From JAMLJG01 sp035327585 (GTDB lineage Bacteria; Verrucomicrobiota; Kiritimatiellia; CAIVKH01), in NCBI GenBank assembly GCA_035327585.1, contig DAOLDD010000018.1, positions 5,407 to 69,406 on the forward strand: DNA of 64,000 bases. The letters run 5' to 3'. The translations under genes and the position numbers were made by a program. The notes under the pieces were generated by a model. It saw only the letters and a list, made by a program, of their open reading frames with translations. It searched no databases and was not told the DNA's origin. This document shows positions 8,423 to 16,894 of this stretch, one piece after another (position 1 is the first letter of the stretch; the number at the start of each line of letters is the position of its first letter).

Positions 8423-8436
8423 AGGGCGGCCGCCCT
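8423..8436. terminator. Candidate bidirectional terminator between convergent genes
   Basis: A perfect 14-bp palindrome (AGGGCGGCCGCCCT) lies in the 133-bp gap between the ends of two convergent genes. No T-tract follows on either side, so intrinsic termination is uncertain. Confidence 0.3.
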
Positions 8437-8495
8437 TCGCGGATCAGGATGAAAGCCTGAACGCAGTCGGTAAAACACCCGGGAGCCAAGCATGG

Positions 8496-9557
8496 CTACC
8501 GCGGCGGTGGGAGGGATGCGAGTTGGACGCCTTCGCGGTGTTCGATGACGGCGGCGATTTTGGGGACGTACATGCGCGTTTCGAGCGGCAGGACATCCGC
8601 GATCTGCTCGAAGGTCGTGGCCTTTTGTTCCCGCAGCGTCCGCCCCACGCGGCCCTCGCCCGCGTTGTAGCCTGCGAGCGCAAGCGGCCAGGAGCCGAAA
8701 CGTCCGTGCAGGAAACGGAGGTAGGCGGCGGCGGCGCGCGCGCTTTTCTCCGGCTCCTGCCGCTCGTCGGGCCGTTCCGGGTTCAACCCGAACCGCTTCG
8801 CCGTGGCGGGCATAAACTGGAACAACCCCACCGCGCCGACCGGGCTGCGCGCGCGTGGATCGAAACTCGATTCCACCTCGGCGAGCCAGATCAATTCCTC
8901 CGGCAGCCCCTCGGCGCGGAAGATCGATTTAATTTGCGGGGCGAGTTCAGCCGCGCGCGCGGGCGGCGGACGGTTCGCCATTTTCTTCTTCCAGGTTTCC
9001 GGCGATTGCGCCGACTTTTCCGCCTTCTGGCGCGCGGGCGGCGGCGCGGGCTTCGGCGGCGGCGGCAATTTCAGCGGCACGGCCTTCTCCGTCGGCGCAG
9101 GCGGCGGACGGTGCGGGGCATCCGGCTCGCGGGCCACGGATTCCTCCGCGACATCAAAGTAATCCACCTGCTGGCGCAGCCAGTTCGCGTAGGGCGCGGC
9201 AGCGGGCCACTGCTCCAGCCAGGCCAGCGTCGCGACGACCTCCGGCTTCAACCACGCGATTTCCTCGATCGACCCGTTTTCCAGCACCTGGTCGATGCCG
9301 CCGAAAAAGCGGGCCACGTCCTCCGCACGCGGGATGGCCGACAACGCCTCGCGGTCGAGCTCATAGCCGTGCGCGTCGAGTTGCCGGTCCACGAGGTCCA
9401 GCCCCTTCTGCAACACCGCTTCAAACTGGAATTCCTGCGCGCGTACACCGGACGCCGCTGAAATCAGCAACGCCACCCCGCAGGCAAAAGCGCGCAGGCT
9501 TCCCCCGCCCCCCTTTGTGCCTCTGTCCCTCCGTCCCTCTGTCCCTCTCTTCACCAT
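8496..9557 (-). CDS. Lytic transglycosylase (SLT domain), secreted
   Basis: This 353-residue protein has an N-terminal hydrophobic export signal (LRAFACGVALLISAASGVRA), a Pro/Ala/Lys-rich linker around residues 120-185, and a C-terminal SLT lysozyme-like domain. The domain shows the catalytic Glu in IWLAEVESSFDPRARS, the GAVGLFQFMPATAKRFGL motif and LALAGYNAGEGRV, all hallmarks of MltC/MltD/Slt transglycosylases, which cleave the MurNAc-GlcNAc bond with 1,6-anhydro product formation. It is the last gene of the rplS-rnhB-yraN operon, overlapping yraN by 7 bp. The first about 18 codons (KRGTEGRRDRGTKGGG) come from a tandem purine-rich DNA repeat, so the true start may lie a little further in. 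Confidence 0.85.
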   Translation of the reverse strand: MVKRGTEGRRDRGTKGGGGSLRAFACGVALLISAASGVRAQEFQFEAVLQKGLDLVDRQLDAHGYELDREALSAIPRAEDVARFFGGIDQVLENGSIEEIAWLKPEVVATLAWLEQWPAAAPYANWLRQQVDYFDVAEESVAREPDAPHRPPPAPTEKAVPLKLPPPPKPAPPPARQKAEKSAQSPETWKKKMANRPPPARAAELAPQIKSIFRAEGLPEELIWLAEVESSFDPRARSPVGAVGLFQFMPATAKRFGLNPERPDERQEPEKSARAAAAYLRFLHGRFGSWPLALAGYNAGEGRVGRTLREQKATTFEQIADVLPLETRMYVPKIAAVIEHREGVQLASLPPPR

Positions 9558-9970
9558 GGCAGTCGATACCGTGAACTCAATGGAAAGGCGTTTTCAATAT
9601 GTTCGATGCGCGGCGGTTCCCCGTCCGGGGCGCCGATCACTTCGACGACGTCGAAGCGAATGTATTCAGGTTTGATCCGCGCGTTCATCAAATAGCGCAC
9701 GGCGGCGCGCGACAAATGCAATTGCTTGGCACGATCCACGGCGTCGAATGGACGCCCGAACGCGTCGCCGCCGCGGGTCTTCACCTCGACGAAGACCAGC
9801 ACCGGTCCCTTGCGCATCACGAGGTCAAGTTCGTCGCGGCCGACGCGGATGCGGCGTCCCACCAGCGTGAAACCACGTTTGCACAGGAAGCGCTCCGCCT
9901 GCTGCTCGCCCCATACGCCCGCCGCGAGATGCGCCGGTTCGCGTTTGAGCCACTTGCGTAGCAGGTTCAT
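9551..9970 (-). CDS. yraN: YraN family (UPF0102) endonuclease-like protein
   Basis: This 139-residue protein matches UPF0102/YraN in length and motif order: GVWGEQQAERFLCKRGF at the N-terminus, then RDELDLVMRKGPVLVFVEVKTR, which carries the D...ExK signature of the restriction-endonuclease fold, then AVDRAKQLHLSRAA. Its biochemical role is not firmly established; it is regularly found next to rnhB. The ATG overlaps the rnhB stop codon (ATGA). Confidence 0.9.
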   Translation of the reverse strand: MNLLRKWLKREPAHLAAGVWGEQQAERFLCKRGFTLVGRRIRVGRDELDLVMRKGPVLVFVEVKTRGGDAFGRPFDAVDRAKQLHLSRAAVRYLMNARIKPEYIRFDVVEVIGAPDGEPPRIEHIENAFPLSSRYRLPW

Positions 9971-10605
9971 GCGGCTGTCCCGCTCCGCATGGCGGCGGCG
10001 ACGGGCGCGAAGGTGCGGCGGTGGACGGGACTGGGTCCCAGTTCCCTCAACGCGGCGAGATGGGCCGCCGTACCGTAGCCCTTGTGTTGCGCAAAGCCGT
10101 AACCGGGATGGCGCGCATCCAGCTCGTGCATTTCGCGGTCGCGCGTCACCTTCGCAAGCACGCTCGCGGCGGCGATGAGCAGGCTTTGCGCGTCGCCCTT
10201 CACGATCGCCTGGGACGGATACGGCAGGCCGGGCACGGGACGTCCATCCACGAGCAGCAGGTCCGCCGCGACGGCCATCGCCTCGACGGCGCGCCGCATG
10301 GCGAGGTGCGTCGCGTTCAGAATATTGAGCGCGTCGATCTCACCGGGTTCCGCGCGGCCGATGCCGTGGCGGATGGTGGACTCGCCGGTGAGCAGGGCAA
10401 AAAAGGTTTCGCGGCGCGCTTCAGTGAGCTGCTTGGAATCCGTGAGGTCCTTCAGCAGGCGCAGTTCCTCCGTCTCGAGAAATTCGCGGGGAATGCACGC
10501 CGCGGCGGCAACAACCGGACCGGCCAGCGGTCCGCGTCCGGCTTCATCAATGCCGGCGAGGATCAGGATACCGTTCGACCAGGCCGCTCGCTCATGCCGT
10601 AGCAT
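9967..10605 (-). CDS. rnhB: Ribonuclease HII
   Basis: This 212-residue enzyme degrades the RNA strand of RNA-DNA hybrids and incises at ribonucleotides in DNA. It carries AGIDEAGRGPLAGPVVAAA (first two catalytic acids), LLLVDGRPVPGLPYPSQAIVKGD, ASVLAKVTRDREM and the C-terminal HPGYGFAQHKGYGTAAHLAAL, all canonical for RNase HII. The start at ATG 10605 (MLRHERAAW) is preferred; an open frame further upstream only overlaps rplS in another frame. It overlaps the rplS 3' end by 14 bp. Confidence 0.93.
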   Translation of the reverse strand: MLRHERAAWSNGILILAGIDEAGRGPLAGPVVAAAACIPREFLETEELRLLKDLTDSKQLTEARRETFFALLTGESTIRHGIGRAEPGEIDALNILNATHLAMRRAVEAMAVAADLLLVDGRPVPGLPYPSQAIVKGDAQSLLIAAASVLAKVTRDREMHELDARHPGYGFAQHKGYGTAAHLAALRELGPSPVHRRTFAPVAAAMRSGTAA

Positions 10606-10981
10606 TCGCGGCGCCGGCGGCAGCGACCGGGGCGCGCTGCTCGCGGATCTTGGTGTTCTTTCCGCTGCGCTTGCGCAGGTAGTAGAGCTTCGCGCGGCGC
10701 GGACTGCCGGAGCGCTCGAGCTCCAATTTCTCAATCGTCTGCGCGCAAACCGGGAAAATACGTTCCACGCCTTCGCCGTAGGAAATGCGGCGGACCGTGA
10801 AGGTCTCGGTGTGGCCCACGCCGTCGCGCGCGATCACCGTGCCCGCGAACATCTGGACGCGCTCTTTGTCGCCTTCCTTGATTTTCACGTAAACCTTGAC
10901 GCTGTCGCCGATTCCAAAGGCGGGCAGCTTGCGGTCTTTCAACTGTTCAGCGGAGATGGTGTCAAAGATGCGTTGCGACAT
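10592..10981 (-). CDS. rplS: 50S ribosomal protein L19
   Basis: This 129-residue protein is the large-subunit protein L19, at the 30S-50S interface. Diagnostic stretches are FGIGDSVKVYVKIKEGDKER, FAGTVIARDG, ETFTVRRISYGEGVERIFP and RAKLYYLRKRSGKNTKIRE. The start is ATG 10981 (MSQRIFD); an alternative ATG lies six codons upstream. It heads the rplS-rnhB-yraN-lytic transglycosylase operon. The Ala/Pro-rich tail after KIRE is a common lineage-specific extension. Confidence 0.95.
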   Translation of the reverse strand: MSQRIFDTISAEQLKDRKLPAFGIGDSVKVYVKIKEGDKERVQMFAGTVIARDGVGHTETFTVRRISYGEGVERIFPVCAQTIEKLELERSGSPRRAKLYYLRKRSGKNTKIREQRAPVAAAGAANATA

Positions 10982-11055
10982 GGGAAGTACCTCGTTCAAA
11001 AGCGGGAGAGAATAGGAATCCCCGCGCGGGAGTCAAGGACATTGGTTCGATTTCC

Positions 11056-11117
11056 GGTCAAAATTTGCACCGACGCTCCTCCGATTATTTGTTTCGGATG
11101 TGCTGGATATTTTGACC
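11056..11117. promoter_or_regulatory. Intergenic region with separated inverted repeat, between rplS and GH13 gene
   Basis: The 178-bp gap between the divergent rplS and GH13 genes is AT-rich and must hold both promoters. Nine-bp arms GGTCAAAAT (11056-11064) and ATTTTGACC (11109-11117) are exact reverse complements 53 bp apart, which could be paired regulator half-sites or chance. A strong AAAGGAG ribosome-binding site precedes the GH13 ATG. Confidence 0.35.
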
Positions 11118-11159
11118 TGATGCGATTAAGTTTCGCGTGCCAAATAAAGGAGTGGGTGT

Positions 11160-13853
11160 ATGAAAACGTTTTTTCGCAGCTTGGCGGCTTGCCTCGCGTT
11201 GAGCGCGGCATGTGCGGCGGAGTTCGAGGTGCGGTACAGTCCGCTGTATCCGTCTGTCGACGACGTAATCCAAATCGAACTGCACGGCGTCACGCAGGGC
11301 GGCACCCTGCACTGGGGTGTGAACGCGGTCGGCACGATTTGGGAGATGCCCCTGCCCACCTACCGGCCGGACGGTTCCGAACAACGGGGCGTCGCCACCC
11401 GAACCCGTCTCGCGGGTCCCGATGAGGACGGCATCAGCCGCATCGCGCTCGGTCCGTTCAACGATACGAACCAGCTCGTGCGCGCCCTGAACTTCGCCAT
11501 TCAATGGGACGACGGCGCCTGGTCGAACAAGGACGAAAAAAATTATAACATTCCCGTCTCCTTCGGCCGCGTACGCATCGAGCCCGAGGTCCCCACGATC
11601 AACGACCACATCGTCGTCAAGGTTCGCCGCAGCCGCGCGGGCGGCCAGCTTCGTTGGGGCGTCAACGCGGAGAACGACATGTGGCAGCCGCCGGTGAAGG
11701 CCTATTGGCCGGCCGGCACCATCCCCGCGCGCGACGGCCTCGCGGTGGACTCGCCGCTCAGCCGCCCCGATGCCGACGGCATATCCACCGCGGTGCTCGG
11801 CCCGTTCAACCGCGCCGACCAGGTCATCCACACCCTCCACATGGCCGTGCACTGGGGCGACGACTGGGACACCGACGCGGGCCGCAACTACAACGTGGAA
11901 ATATCGTTCGCCACCACCAGCAACCAGCCCTCCGTGCGCATCCTCTCCCCGCGCGACAACGACGCCATCGTGGACGCCCCCGAGGTCGATCTGGTCGCCT
12001 ATCGCGCGGACCGCGTCGACCTGCTGCTCAACGGAACCAACATCGCCAGCGTCGCGAAAACGCCGCTCGAACTGAAGCTGCCGTTCGAACAACTGCGCTT
12101 TGGCCGTCACCAACTCACCGCGCGCGCGGAACGCAACGGCGCGGTCGCGCTCCAGCAAATCAACTTCTGGAAACTGCCGCCGCACCGCGTCGAATCGATC
12201 CCGCCGGGCACCGCGTGGGGCGCGACAGACAACGGCGATGGCACGGTCACCTTCGCCCTGCATGCGCCGGGCAAACGCTTCGTCTCCGTCGTCGGCGACT
12301 TCAACGAATGGGACGCCTTCGCGGACATGATGAACTATTCGCCGGACGGCACGTGGTGGCTCACGCGCCCGGTCTCGAACGGCGTCTGGAAATACCAATA
12401 CGCCATCGAGGGCCTGCGCCTGCTCGCCGATCCCCTCTCGCACGACGTCGAATGGAAGGACGAACGCGGGCGCGAAGGCTACCAGCCGTGGGACGCGCGC
12501 ACGGTGCTGCGCGTCGGCCAGCCGGATTTCGTATGGACCGCGACCAACTACGTGCGCCCGCCGCTCGACCAGCTCGTCATCTACGAACTGCACATCGGCG
12601 ACCTGCAGCCCGGGGGCGGCTTCACCGGGCTGATCACGAAACTCGACTACATCAAGGACATGGGCTTCAACGCGATCGGCCCGATGCCGTGGACCGAGTT
12701 TTCCTCCGACGAGAGCTGGGGCTACAACCCCGCGTTCCACCTCGCGCCTGAGTCGTCCTACGGCACGCCGGAGCAGCTCAAGCAGCTCATCAACGAGGCG
12801 CACCTGCGCGGCATCGCCGTCATCAAGGACGCGGTCTACAACCACATGGACCGCAGCGGCCCGCTGTTCCAGCTTTACGGCCACGACTACGCGGCCTCGC
12901 CGTTCTTCCGCGAATACCGCGGCGAAAACTGGGGCTTCCCCGACCTCGACCAGCAGTCGCGCGCCACGAAGCGCTACCTGCAGGACGCGATCACGCACTG
13001 GCACCGCGCCTACCGCGTGGACGGCATCCGCTACGACGCGACGCGCTTCGTCGAATGGGAAGGCTACAACGACTGGGGCGCGGGCTGGCTCGCGTGGTGC
13101 GGACGTCAGGCGGACCCGGCGTCCTACCAGATCGCCGAGCACATGCCGTCCGACCCGGCGCTGATCAACCAGACCGAGATGGACACCACGTGGGGCGACT
13201 ACTTCCGGTGGAACCTGCGCGGCATGATCGAGGAGGCGCGGCTCGACCGCAACCAGTTCGCCGACCTGATGATCCCCACGCGCATCGGCTTCACCAGCGC
13301 GTTGCAGCGCATCGCCTTCACCGAGAGTCACGACGAAGAGCGCGTGATGTACGAACTCAAGCGTCGCAAGTTCGGGACCGCCGAGGCGCGGCGCCGCGCG
13401 GAGATGGCATACGCGTTCACGCTGATGGCGCCCGGTCCCGCGATGGTGTACGCCGGCCAGGAGTTCGGCGAAGACACGAAAAAATTCGTCGGCTCGAATC
13501 CGATCCAGTGGAACAAGACGAAGGGCTGGTTGAACCGCGAGAACCGCCGGCTGCACGCCGCCACGCGCGCACTCACGCGGCTGCGCACCACGCACACCGC
13601 GCTGCGCGGCGAGTGGGTGAATCTGCACGACGGCCTGCCCGACGGCGTCGTCGCACTCGACCGCACCGGCAACAACGGCTCCGTGCTCGCGGCGGGCAAC
13701 CTGGGCCGCATGCCGCAGCGATTCACGGTAACCCTGCCCCACCCCGGTCCCTGGCGCGCCGTTCTCCCGGATCGCGTCTTCGAAGCCAGCGGCGGCACGG
13801 CCAGCCTGTTCCTCGCCCCCGGCGAAGTCGCCGTCTTCGCGGCGGGCGAGTAG
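11160..13853 (+). CDS. Secreted multidomain GH13 alpha-glucan enzyme (branching-enzyme/amylase-like)
   Basis: This 897-residue protein has a signal peptide (MKTFFRSLAACLALSAACA) and four parts. Residues about 20-255 contain two tandem related modules (GGTLHWGVNAVGTIWEMP and GGQLRWGVNAENDMWQPP) resembling starch-binding CBM25/26-like domains. An Ig-like segment (about 258-345) follows. A CBM48-like domain (about 360-450, VTFALHAPGKRFVSVVGDFN) leads into the GH13 barrel. GH13 motifs are IKDAVYNHMD (region I), VDGIRYDATRF with the nucleophile Asp near 625, YQIAEHM with the acid Glu near 660 and FTESHDEE with the third Asp near 725. The CBM48-GH13 layout resembles glycogen-branching enzymes, but export and starch-binding modules suggest extracellular alpha-glucan processing. 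Confidence 0.88.
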   Translation: MKTFFRSLAACLALSAACAAEFEVRYSPLYPSVDDVIQIELHGVTQGGTLHWGVNAVGTIWEMPLPTYRPDGSEQRGVATRTRLAGPDEDGISRIALGPFNDTNQLVRALNFAIQWDDGAWSNKDEKNYNIPVSFGRVRIEPEVPTINDHIVVKVRRSRAGGQLRWGVNAENDMWQPPVKAYWPAGTIPARDGLAVDSPLSRPDADGISTAVLGPFNRADQVIHTLHMAVHWGDDWDTDAGRNYNVEISFATTSNQPSVRILSPRDNDAIVDAPEVDLVAYRADRVDLLLNGTNIASVAKTPLELKLPFEQLRFGRHQLTARAERNGAVALQQINFWKLPPHRVESIPPGTAWGATDNGDGTVTFALHAPGKRFVSVVGDFNEWDAFADMMNYSPDGTWWLTRPVSNGVWKYQYAIEGLRLLADPLSHDVEWKDERGREGYQPWDARTVLRVGQPDFVWTATNYVRPPLDQLVIYELHIGDLQPGGGFTGLITKLDYIKDMGFNAIGPMPWTEFSSDESWGYNPAFHLAPESSYGTPEQLKQLINEAHLRGIAVIKDAVYNHMDRSGPLFQLYGHDYAASPFFREYRGENWGFPDLDQQSRATKRYLQDAITHWHRAYRVDGIRYDATRFVEWEGYNDWGAGWLAWCGRQADPASYQIAEHMPSDPALINQTEMDTTWGDYFRWNLRGMIEEARLDRNQFADLMIPTRIGFTSALQRIAFTESHDEERVMYELKRRKFGTAEARRRAEMAYAFTLMAPGPAMVYAGQEFGEDTKKFVGSNPIQWNKTKGWLNRENRRLHAATRALTRLRTTHTALRGEWVNLHDGLPDGVVALDRTGNNGSVLAAGNLGRMPQRFTVTLPHPGPWRAVLPDRVFEASGGTASLFLAPGEVAVFAAGE

Positions 13854-13881
13854 ACGGGGTTTCGACGGCTCGGTGGGACAC

Positions 13882-13912
13882 CTCGCCCTACCCCTGTAAC
13901 AGGTAGGGCGAG
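13882..13912. terminator. Stem-loop after the GH13 gene (candidate terminator)
   Basis: Perfect 11-bp arms CTCGCCCTACC (13882-13892) and GGTAGGGCGAG (13902-13912) enclose a 9-nt loop, 29 bp after the GH13 stop and between convergent genes. No T-run follows. Its right arm belongs to the dispersed GGTAGGGCG repeat family. Confidence 0.45.
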
Positions 13913-13928
13913 CTCTCCGAGCGAGCCG
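13902..13928. repeat. GGTAGGGCG-type dispersed repeat, intergenic copy
   Basis: The 27-mer at 13902-13928 matches the reverse complement of 20903-20929 inside the RHS gene with only two mismatches. A related stem-loop beginning GGTAGGGCG occurs at 28861-28887. All three begin with the same 9-mer followed by a palindromic segment. Confidence 0.7.
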
Positions 13929-13943
13929 GATTTCGAAAAAGGA

Positions 13944-13990
13944 TTTACAGACGTTGTAAGCGCGGAAAAAAGCTTTTACAGACGTTGTAA
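13944..13990 (+). repeat. Paired palindromic element, intergenic copy 1
   Basis: TTTACAGACGTTGTAA occurs at 13944-13959 and again, identically, at 13975-13990, exactly 31 bp apart. The core is a pseudo-palindrome (TTTACA GACGT TGTAAA). The spacer contains AAAAAAGC. It lies between two convergent 3' ends (GH13 and MFS transporter), so it is not in an obvious promoter position. Confidence 0.85.
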
Positions 13991-14015
13991 ATTTTTCGCG
14001 CGCCGCGGGGACGCA

Positions 14016-15359
14016 TCAGGCGCCGGTGCGGCTTTGCAGCAGGAGGCTGAAACCGCGCTGGGTGTATTCGCGGAGCACGTCGCCGAGCGAGCGTTTGCGG
14101 GGCTCGGGGATGCGGCGCAGCAGGAACCACGCGGAGCCGCGCAGCAGGGCGGAAATCAGGAACAGGCTGTGGTAGCCGGTCCACGTGTACTCGCGGATGG
14201 ACCATGTCCACGGCGCGAGCGCCTCCAGCAGCGGGCCGGAGAGCAGCCCCGTGATGCAGCCGGTGAGGCCCGCGCAGGCGCCGAGCACCGACATGTAGGC
14301 GATGCGGTAGCGCGCGGGCGCGGTGTTCAGGCTCAGGTTGAATAGCGCGATGTTGAACCCGCCCCACCCCACGGCGTCAACGATGCCGCTGATCCAGATC
14401 ATCACGAGAAACCCCGGCGCGGCGAGGATCCAGCAGCCGGGCAGCAGGAATGCGACCACAACCAGCGTCACGCCCATGACCGTCTTGTGTCCGACCTGGT
14501 CCGCGAGGCGGCCCCACAGCGGCATCGTGAACAGCCCGCACGTCGCGGCGATCGCGCTGAAGATCGCGAGTTGCGTGAACGACATGCCGAGGTGTCGGAT
14601 GAAATACGGGAAGACGAAAGGCGAGCCGAGCATAACCGCGGCGTTCCAATACATCGAGAAGGCGAGGAAGCGGCGAAAATTCGGATCGCGGAACGGCGTG
14701 CGCAGCATGTCCGGCAGCGAGAGGCGCAACGCGGGCCGGTGCGGGTCCTCGTGCCAGCCGTACATCACGATGCCGATCAGCGCGAACAGCAGGCCGATGG
14801 AGATCAGCATCTGGAATCCGCCCGGCGACGGCACGCGATCGAGATAGACGCCCGCCGCGAGGCCCGCCGCCATGCCGATCACGCCGCACACGCTGTTGCG
14901 AAAACCGAAGTAGCGTCCGCGGATTTCATTAGGAACGACATCCGCCATGAGGCTTACCCACGCGGGGCCGACGCCGCTTTGCAGGAATCCCGACAACCCG
15001 ATGAGCGCGACCAGCAGCCATGCCGCCGGCCAGGCATCCGGCACGATCCATGGAAGGAAAACGGCGAGAATCCACAGGCCCCGTCCGAGCGCCGTAACCA
15101 CCTGCAGGTAGCCCACGCGCCGGTTCAGGCGCGTGCCCAGCCACGCCAGCAGCGGGGCCATGATCTGCACCAACAACGGCAGGCTCGCCGCGGCCGCCAG
15201 CGCGCGGGGACCCGCGCCCAGCGCGAGCAGGTAGCCCGTGAGCACGGCGCCGCTGGTCCAGACCATGAATACCGTGGTGAAGGAGCCTTCGATGACGGAG
15301 ATGCCGAGCGTGCGGTGGGCACGGCGGCGCGCGTCGGGCGGCGCGGTAACAAGCTTCAT
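14016..15359 (-). CDS. MFS transporter
   Basis: This 447-residue protein has about 12 hydrophobic helices typical of the major facilitator superfamily, e.g. VFMVWTSGAVLTGYLLALG (helix 1) and LLVALIGLSGFLQSGVGPAW. The inter-helix loop PNEIRGRYFGFRNSVCG matches the R-G-R-Y-F pattern after helix 4 in MFS sugar-type carriers, and GRLADQVGHKTVMG is the equivalent loop in the second half. The substrate is unknown. Its ATG overlaps the uvrC stop codon (ATGA), so it is translated from the uvrC message. The C-terminus (RRIPEPRKRSLGDVLREYTQ) is cytoplasmic. Confidence 0.85.
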   Translation of the reverse strand: MKLVTAPPDARRRAHRTLGISVIEGSFTTVFMVWTSGAVLTGYLLALGAGPRALAAAASLPLLVQIMAPLLAWLGTRLNRRVGYLQVVTALGRGLWILAVFLPWIVPDAWPAAWLLVALIGLSGFLQSGVGPAWVSLMADVVPNEIRGRYFGFRNSVCGVIGMAAGLAAGVYLDRVPSPGGFQMLISIGLLFALIGIVMYGWHEDPHRPALRLSLPDMLRTPFRDPNFRRFLAFSMYWNAAVMLGSPFVFPYFIRHLGMSFTQLAIFSAIAATCGLFTMPLWGRLADQVGHKTVMGVTLVVVAFLLPGCWILAAPGFLVMIWISGIVDAVGWGGFNIALFNLSLNTAPARYRIAYMSVLGACAGLTGCITGLLSGPLLEALAPWTWSIREYTWTGYHSLFLISALLRGSAWFLLRRIPEPRKRSLGDVLREYTQRGFSLLLQSRTGA

Positions 15360-16894
15360 GGTTCGTCAGCGGGTGGAGCGAAAAGGGGTTGATCCGATTG
15401 GCCGGGCATAATCGGCTGCGCAAGGCGACGGGTCAACAGCTCCTTGAGATTTCTCGCAAGCACGGGGCCGACGCCGGGCACGGCCGCGATTTCGGCTTCC
15501 GACGCGCGGGCGAGGCGCGTCACCGAACCGAACCGGCGCAACAGCAACTCTTTACGCTTGTCGCCTACGCCCTCGACGTCGTCGAGCAACGAGTCGCGGA
15601 TCACCCGTGAACGCAGGCGGCGGTGATAGTCGAGCGCGAACCGGTGCGCCTCGTCGCGAATCTGCTGGAGGACGCGCAGGGCGAACGACTCGCGCGGCAG
15701 GCATACGGGCGGCGTCCGGAGGTCCGGCGCGACATGGATTTCCTCGAAGCGCTTCGCGAGGCCCGCTGACGGCAGGTGCGCCAGGCCGAGCCGCGCCAGT
15801 TCCGTCCGCGCCGCACCGAGCTGCGTGACGCCGCCATCGACGAGCACCAGGTCGGGCAGCGGCTTCTGTTCATCCAACAGGCGGCGGTAGCGGCGCTGAA
15901 TCACCTCCGCCATGCTCGCCGGATCGTCGCTGCCGATGACCGTCTTGATGCGGAACCGTCGATATCGGGTGCGCGCAGGCAGACCGTCCACCGCGACCAC
16001 CATGCTCGCCACGGCGTGCGTGCCGGAGATGTTCGAGATGTCGAAGCACTCGATGACCTTCGGCGGCGCGGGCAGGTTCAGCACGAGGCGCAGGTCCTGC
16101 AGGCCGCCCTGCGCGTCCGATGCGCGCAACTGGAACTGGCTCGTCCCCCGTGCGCGTTCGCGGATCGCACGGCGCAACAGCAGCAACGTATCGCGCAGCG
16201 CGGCGGCGGCTTCGTAGTCGCGCCGGTCCGACGCCTCGCGCATTTTCTGTTCGAGTTCCGACAACCATTCCGGCCGCTCGCCGCGCAGGAACGCGATGCC
16301 TTCCTCGACGCGCGCGTGATAGTCGGCGAACGCGATCCGGCCGATGCACGGCGCGCTGCAAAAACTGACGATGTCCGCGTGGCAGTGCCGGTGGTCGTCC
16401 GGACCCGGGTCGCGCGGGCGGCACTCTCGCAGGCCGAACCGGCGGTTCACGAAGTCGAGCGCCGCGCGGGCCGCGCGCGAATCGCTGTAGGGTCCGAAAT
16501 AGACCGCGCCGTCCTTGCGGTCCAGCCGGCACGGCTCGAAGCGCGGCCACGGGTCATCCGGGTGCACGCGCAGCAGCAGGAAGCGCTTGTCGTCCCGCAT
16601 CAGCACGTTGTAGCGCGGGCGGTACTCCTTGATCATCCGCCCTTCCGTCAGGATCGCCTCCGCCTCGTTGCGCACCGGCAGGATGTCGAAATCGGCGATG
16701 CTGCGGATCAGCCCGCGCAACTTCGGGTCCGCGCTGCGCAGCGTGCCCTGCTGGAAATAATGCCGCACCCGGTTCCGCAGCGACGCCGCCTTGCCCACGT
16801 AAATGATGCGTCCGCCCTTGTCCCGCATCACATACACGCCCGGCTGATCCGGCAACGCCTGCAGCTTTCGTTTGATGGTTTCGGGCAACAACAT
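15356..16894 (-). CDS. uvrC: Excinuclease ABC subunit C
   Basis: UvrC makes the dual incisions in nucleotide excision repair. This 512-residue protein has the GIY-YIG nuclease domain (DQPGVYVMRDKGGRIIYVG), the Cys-containing CIGRIAFADYHARVEEGIAF segment, a UVR motif region (ELEQKMREASDRRDYEAAAA), the RNase H-like domain (IECFDISNISGTHAVASMVV; DLVLVDGGVTQLGAAR) and C-terminal tandem HhH motifs (LLDDVEGVGDKRKELLLRRF, EIAAVPGVGPVLARNLKELL). It is shorter than the roughly 600-residue E. coli protein but all domains are present. ATG 16894 is used; a GTG three codons upstream (16903) is possible. A TATAGT-like sequence lies just upstream. Confidence 0.93.
   Translation of the reverse strand: MLLPETIKRKLQALPDQPGVYVMRDKGGRIIYVGKAASLRNRVRHYFQQGTLRSADPKLRGLIRSIADFDILPVRNEAEAILTEGRMIKEYRPRYNVLMRDDKRFLLLRVHPDDPWPRFEPCRLDRKDGAVYFGPYSDSRAARAALDFVNRRFGLRECRPRDPGPDDHRHCHADIVSFCSAPCIGRIAFADYHARVEEGIAFLRGERPEWLSELEQKMREASDRRDYEAAAALRDTLLLLRRAIRERARGTSQFQLRASDAQGGLQDLRLVLNLPAPPKVIECFDISNISGTHAVASMVVAVDGLPARTRYRRFRIKTVIGSDDPASMAEVIQRRYRRLLDEQKPLPDLVLVDGGVTQLGAARTELARLGLAHLPSAGLAKRFEEIHVAPDLRTPPVCLPRESFALRVLQQIRDEAHRFALDYHRRLRSRVIRDSLLDDVEGVGDKRKELLLRRFGSVTRLARASEAEIAAVPGVGPVLARNLKELLTRRLAQPIMPGQSDQPLFAPPADEP

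Noticed and set aside
11085..13742. Long antisense open frame covering the GH13 gene
   Set aside because: It is the GC-rich shadow of a gene with clear catalytic motifs; the antisense product is Arg/Val/Gly-rich with no recognisable domain. The same applies to long antisense frames at 3343-4887, 6899-8179, 36077-37615, 38623-40503, 41630-43186 and 60139-63129.
13944..13990. CRISPR array
   Set aside because: Only two 16-bp units at 31-bp spacing at each locus, no array of spacers and no cas genes in the window.
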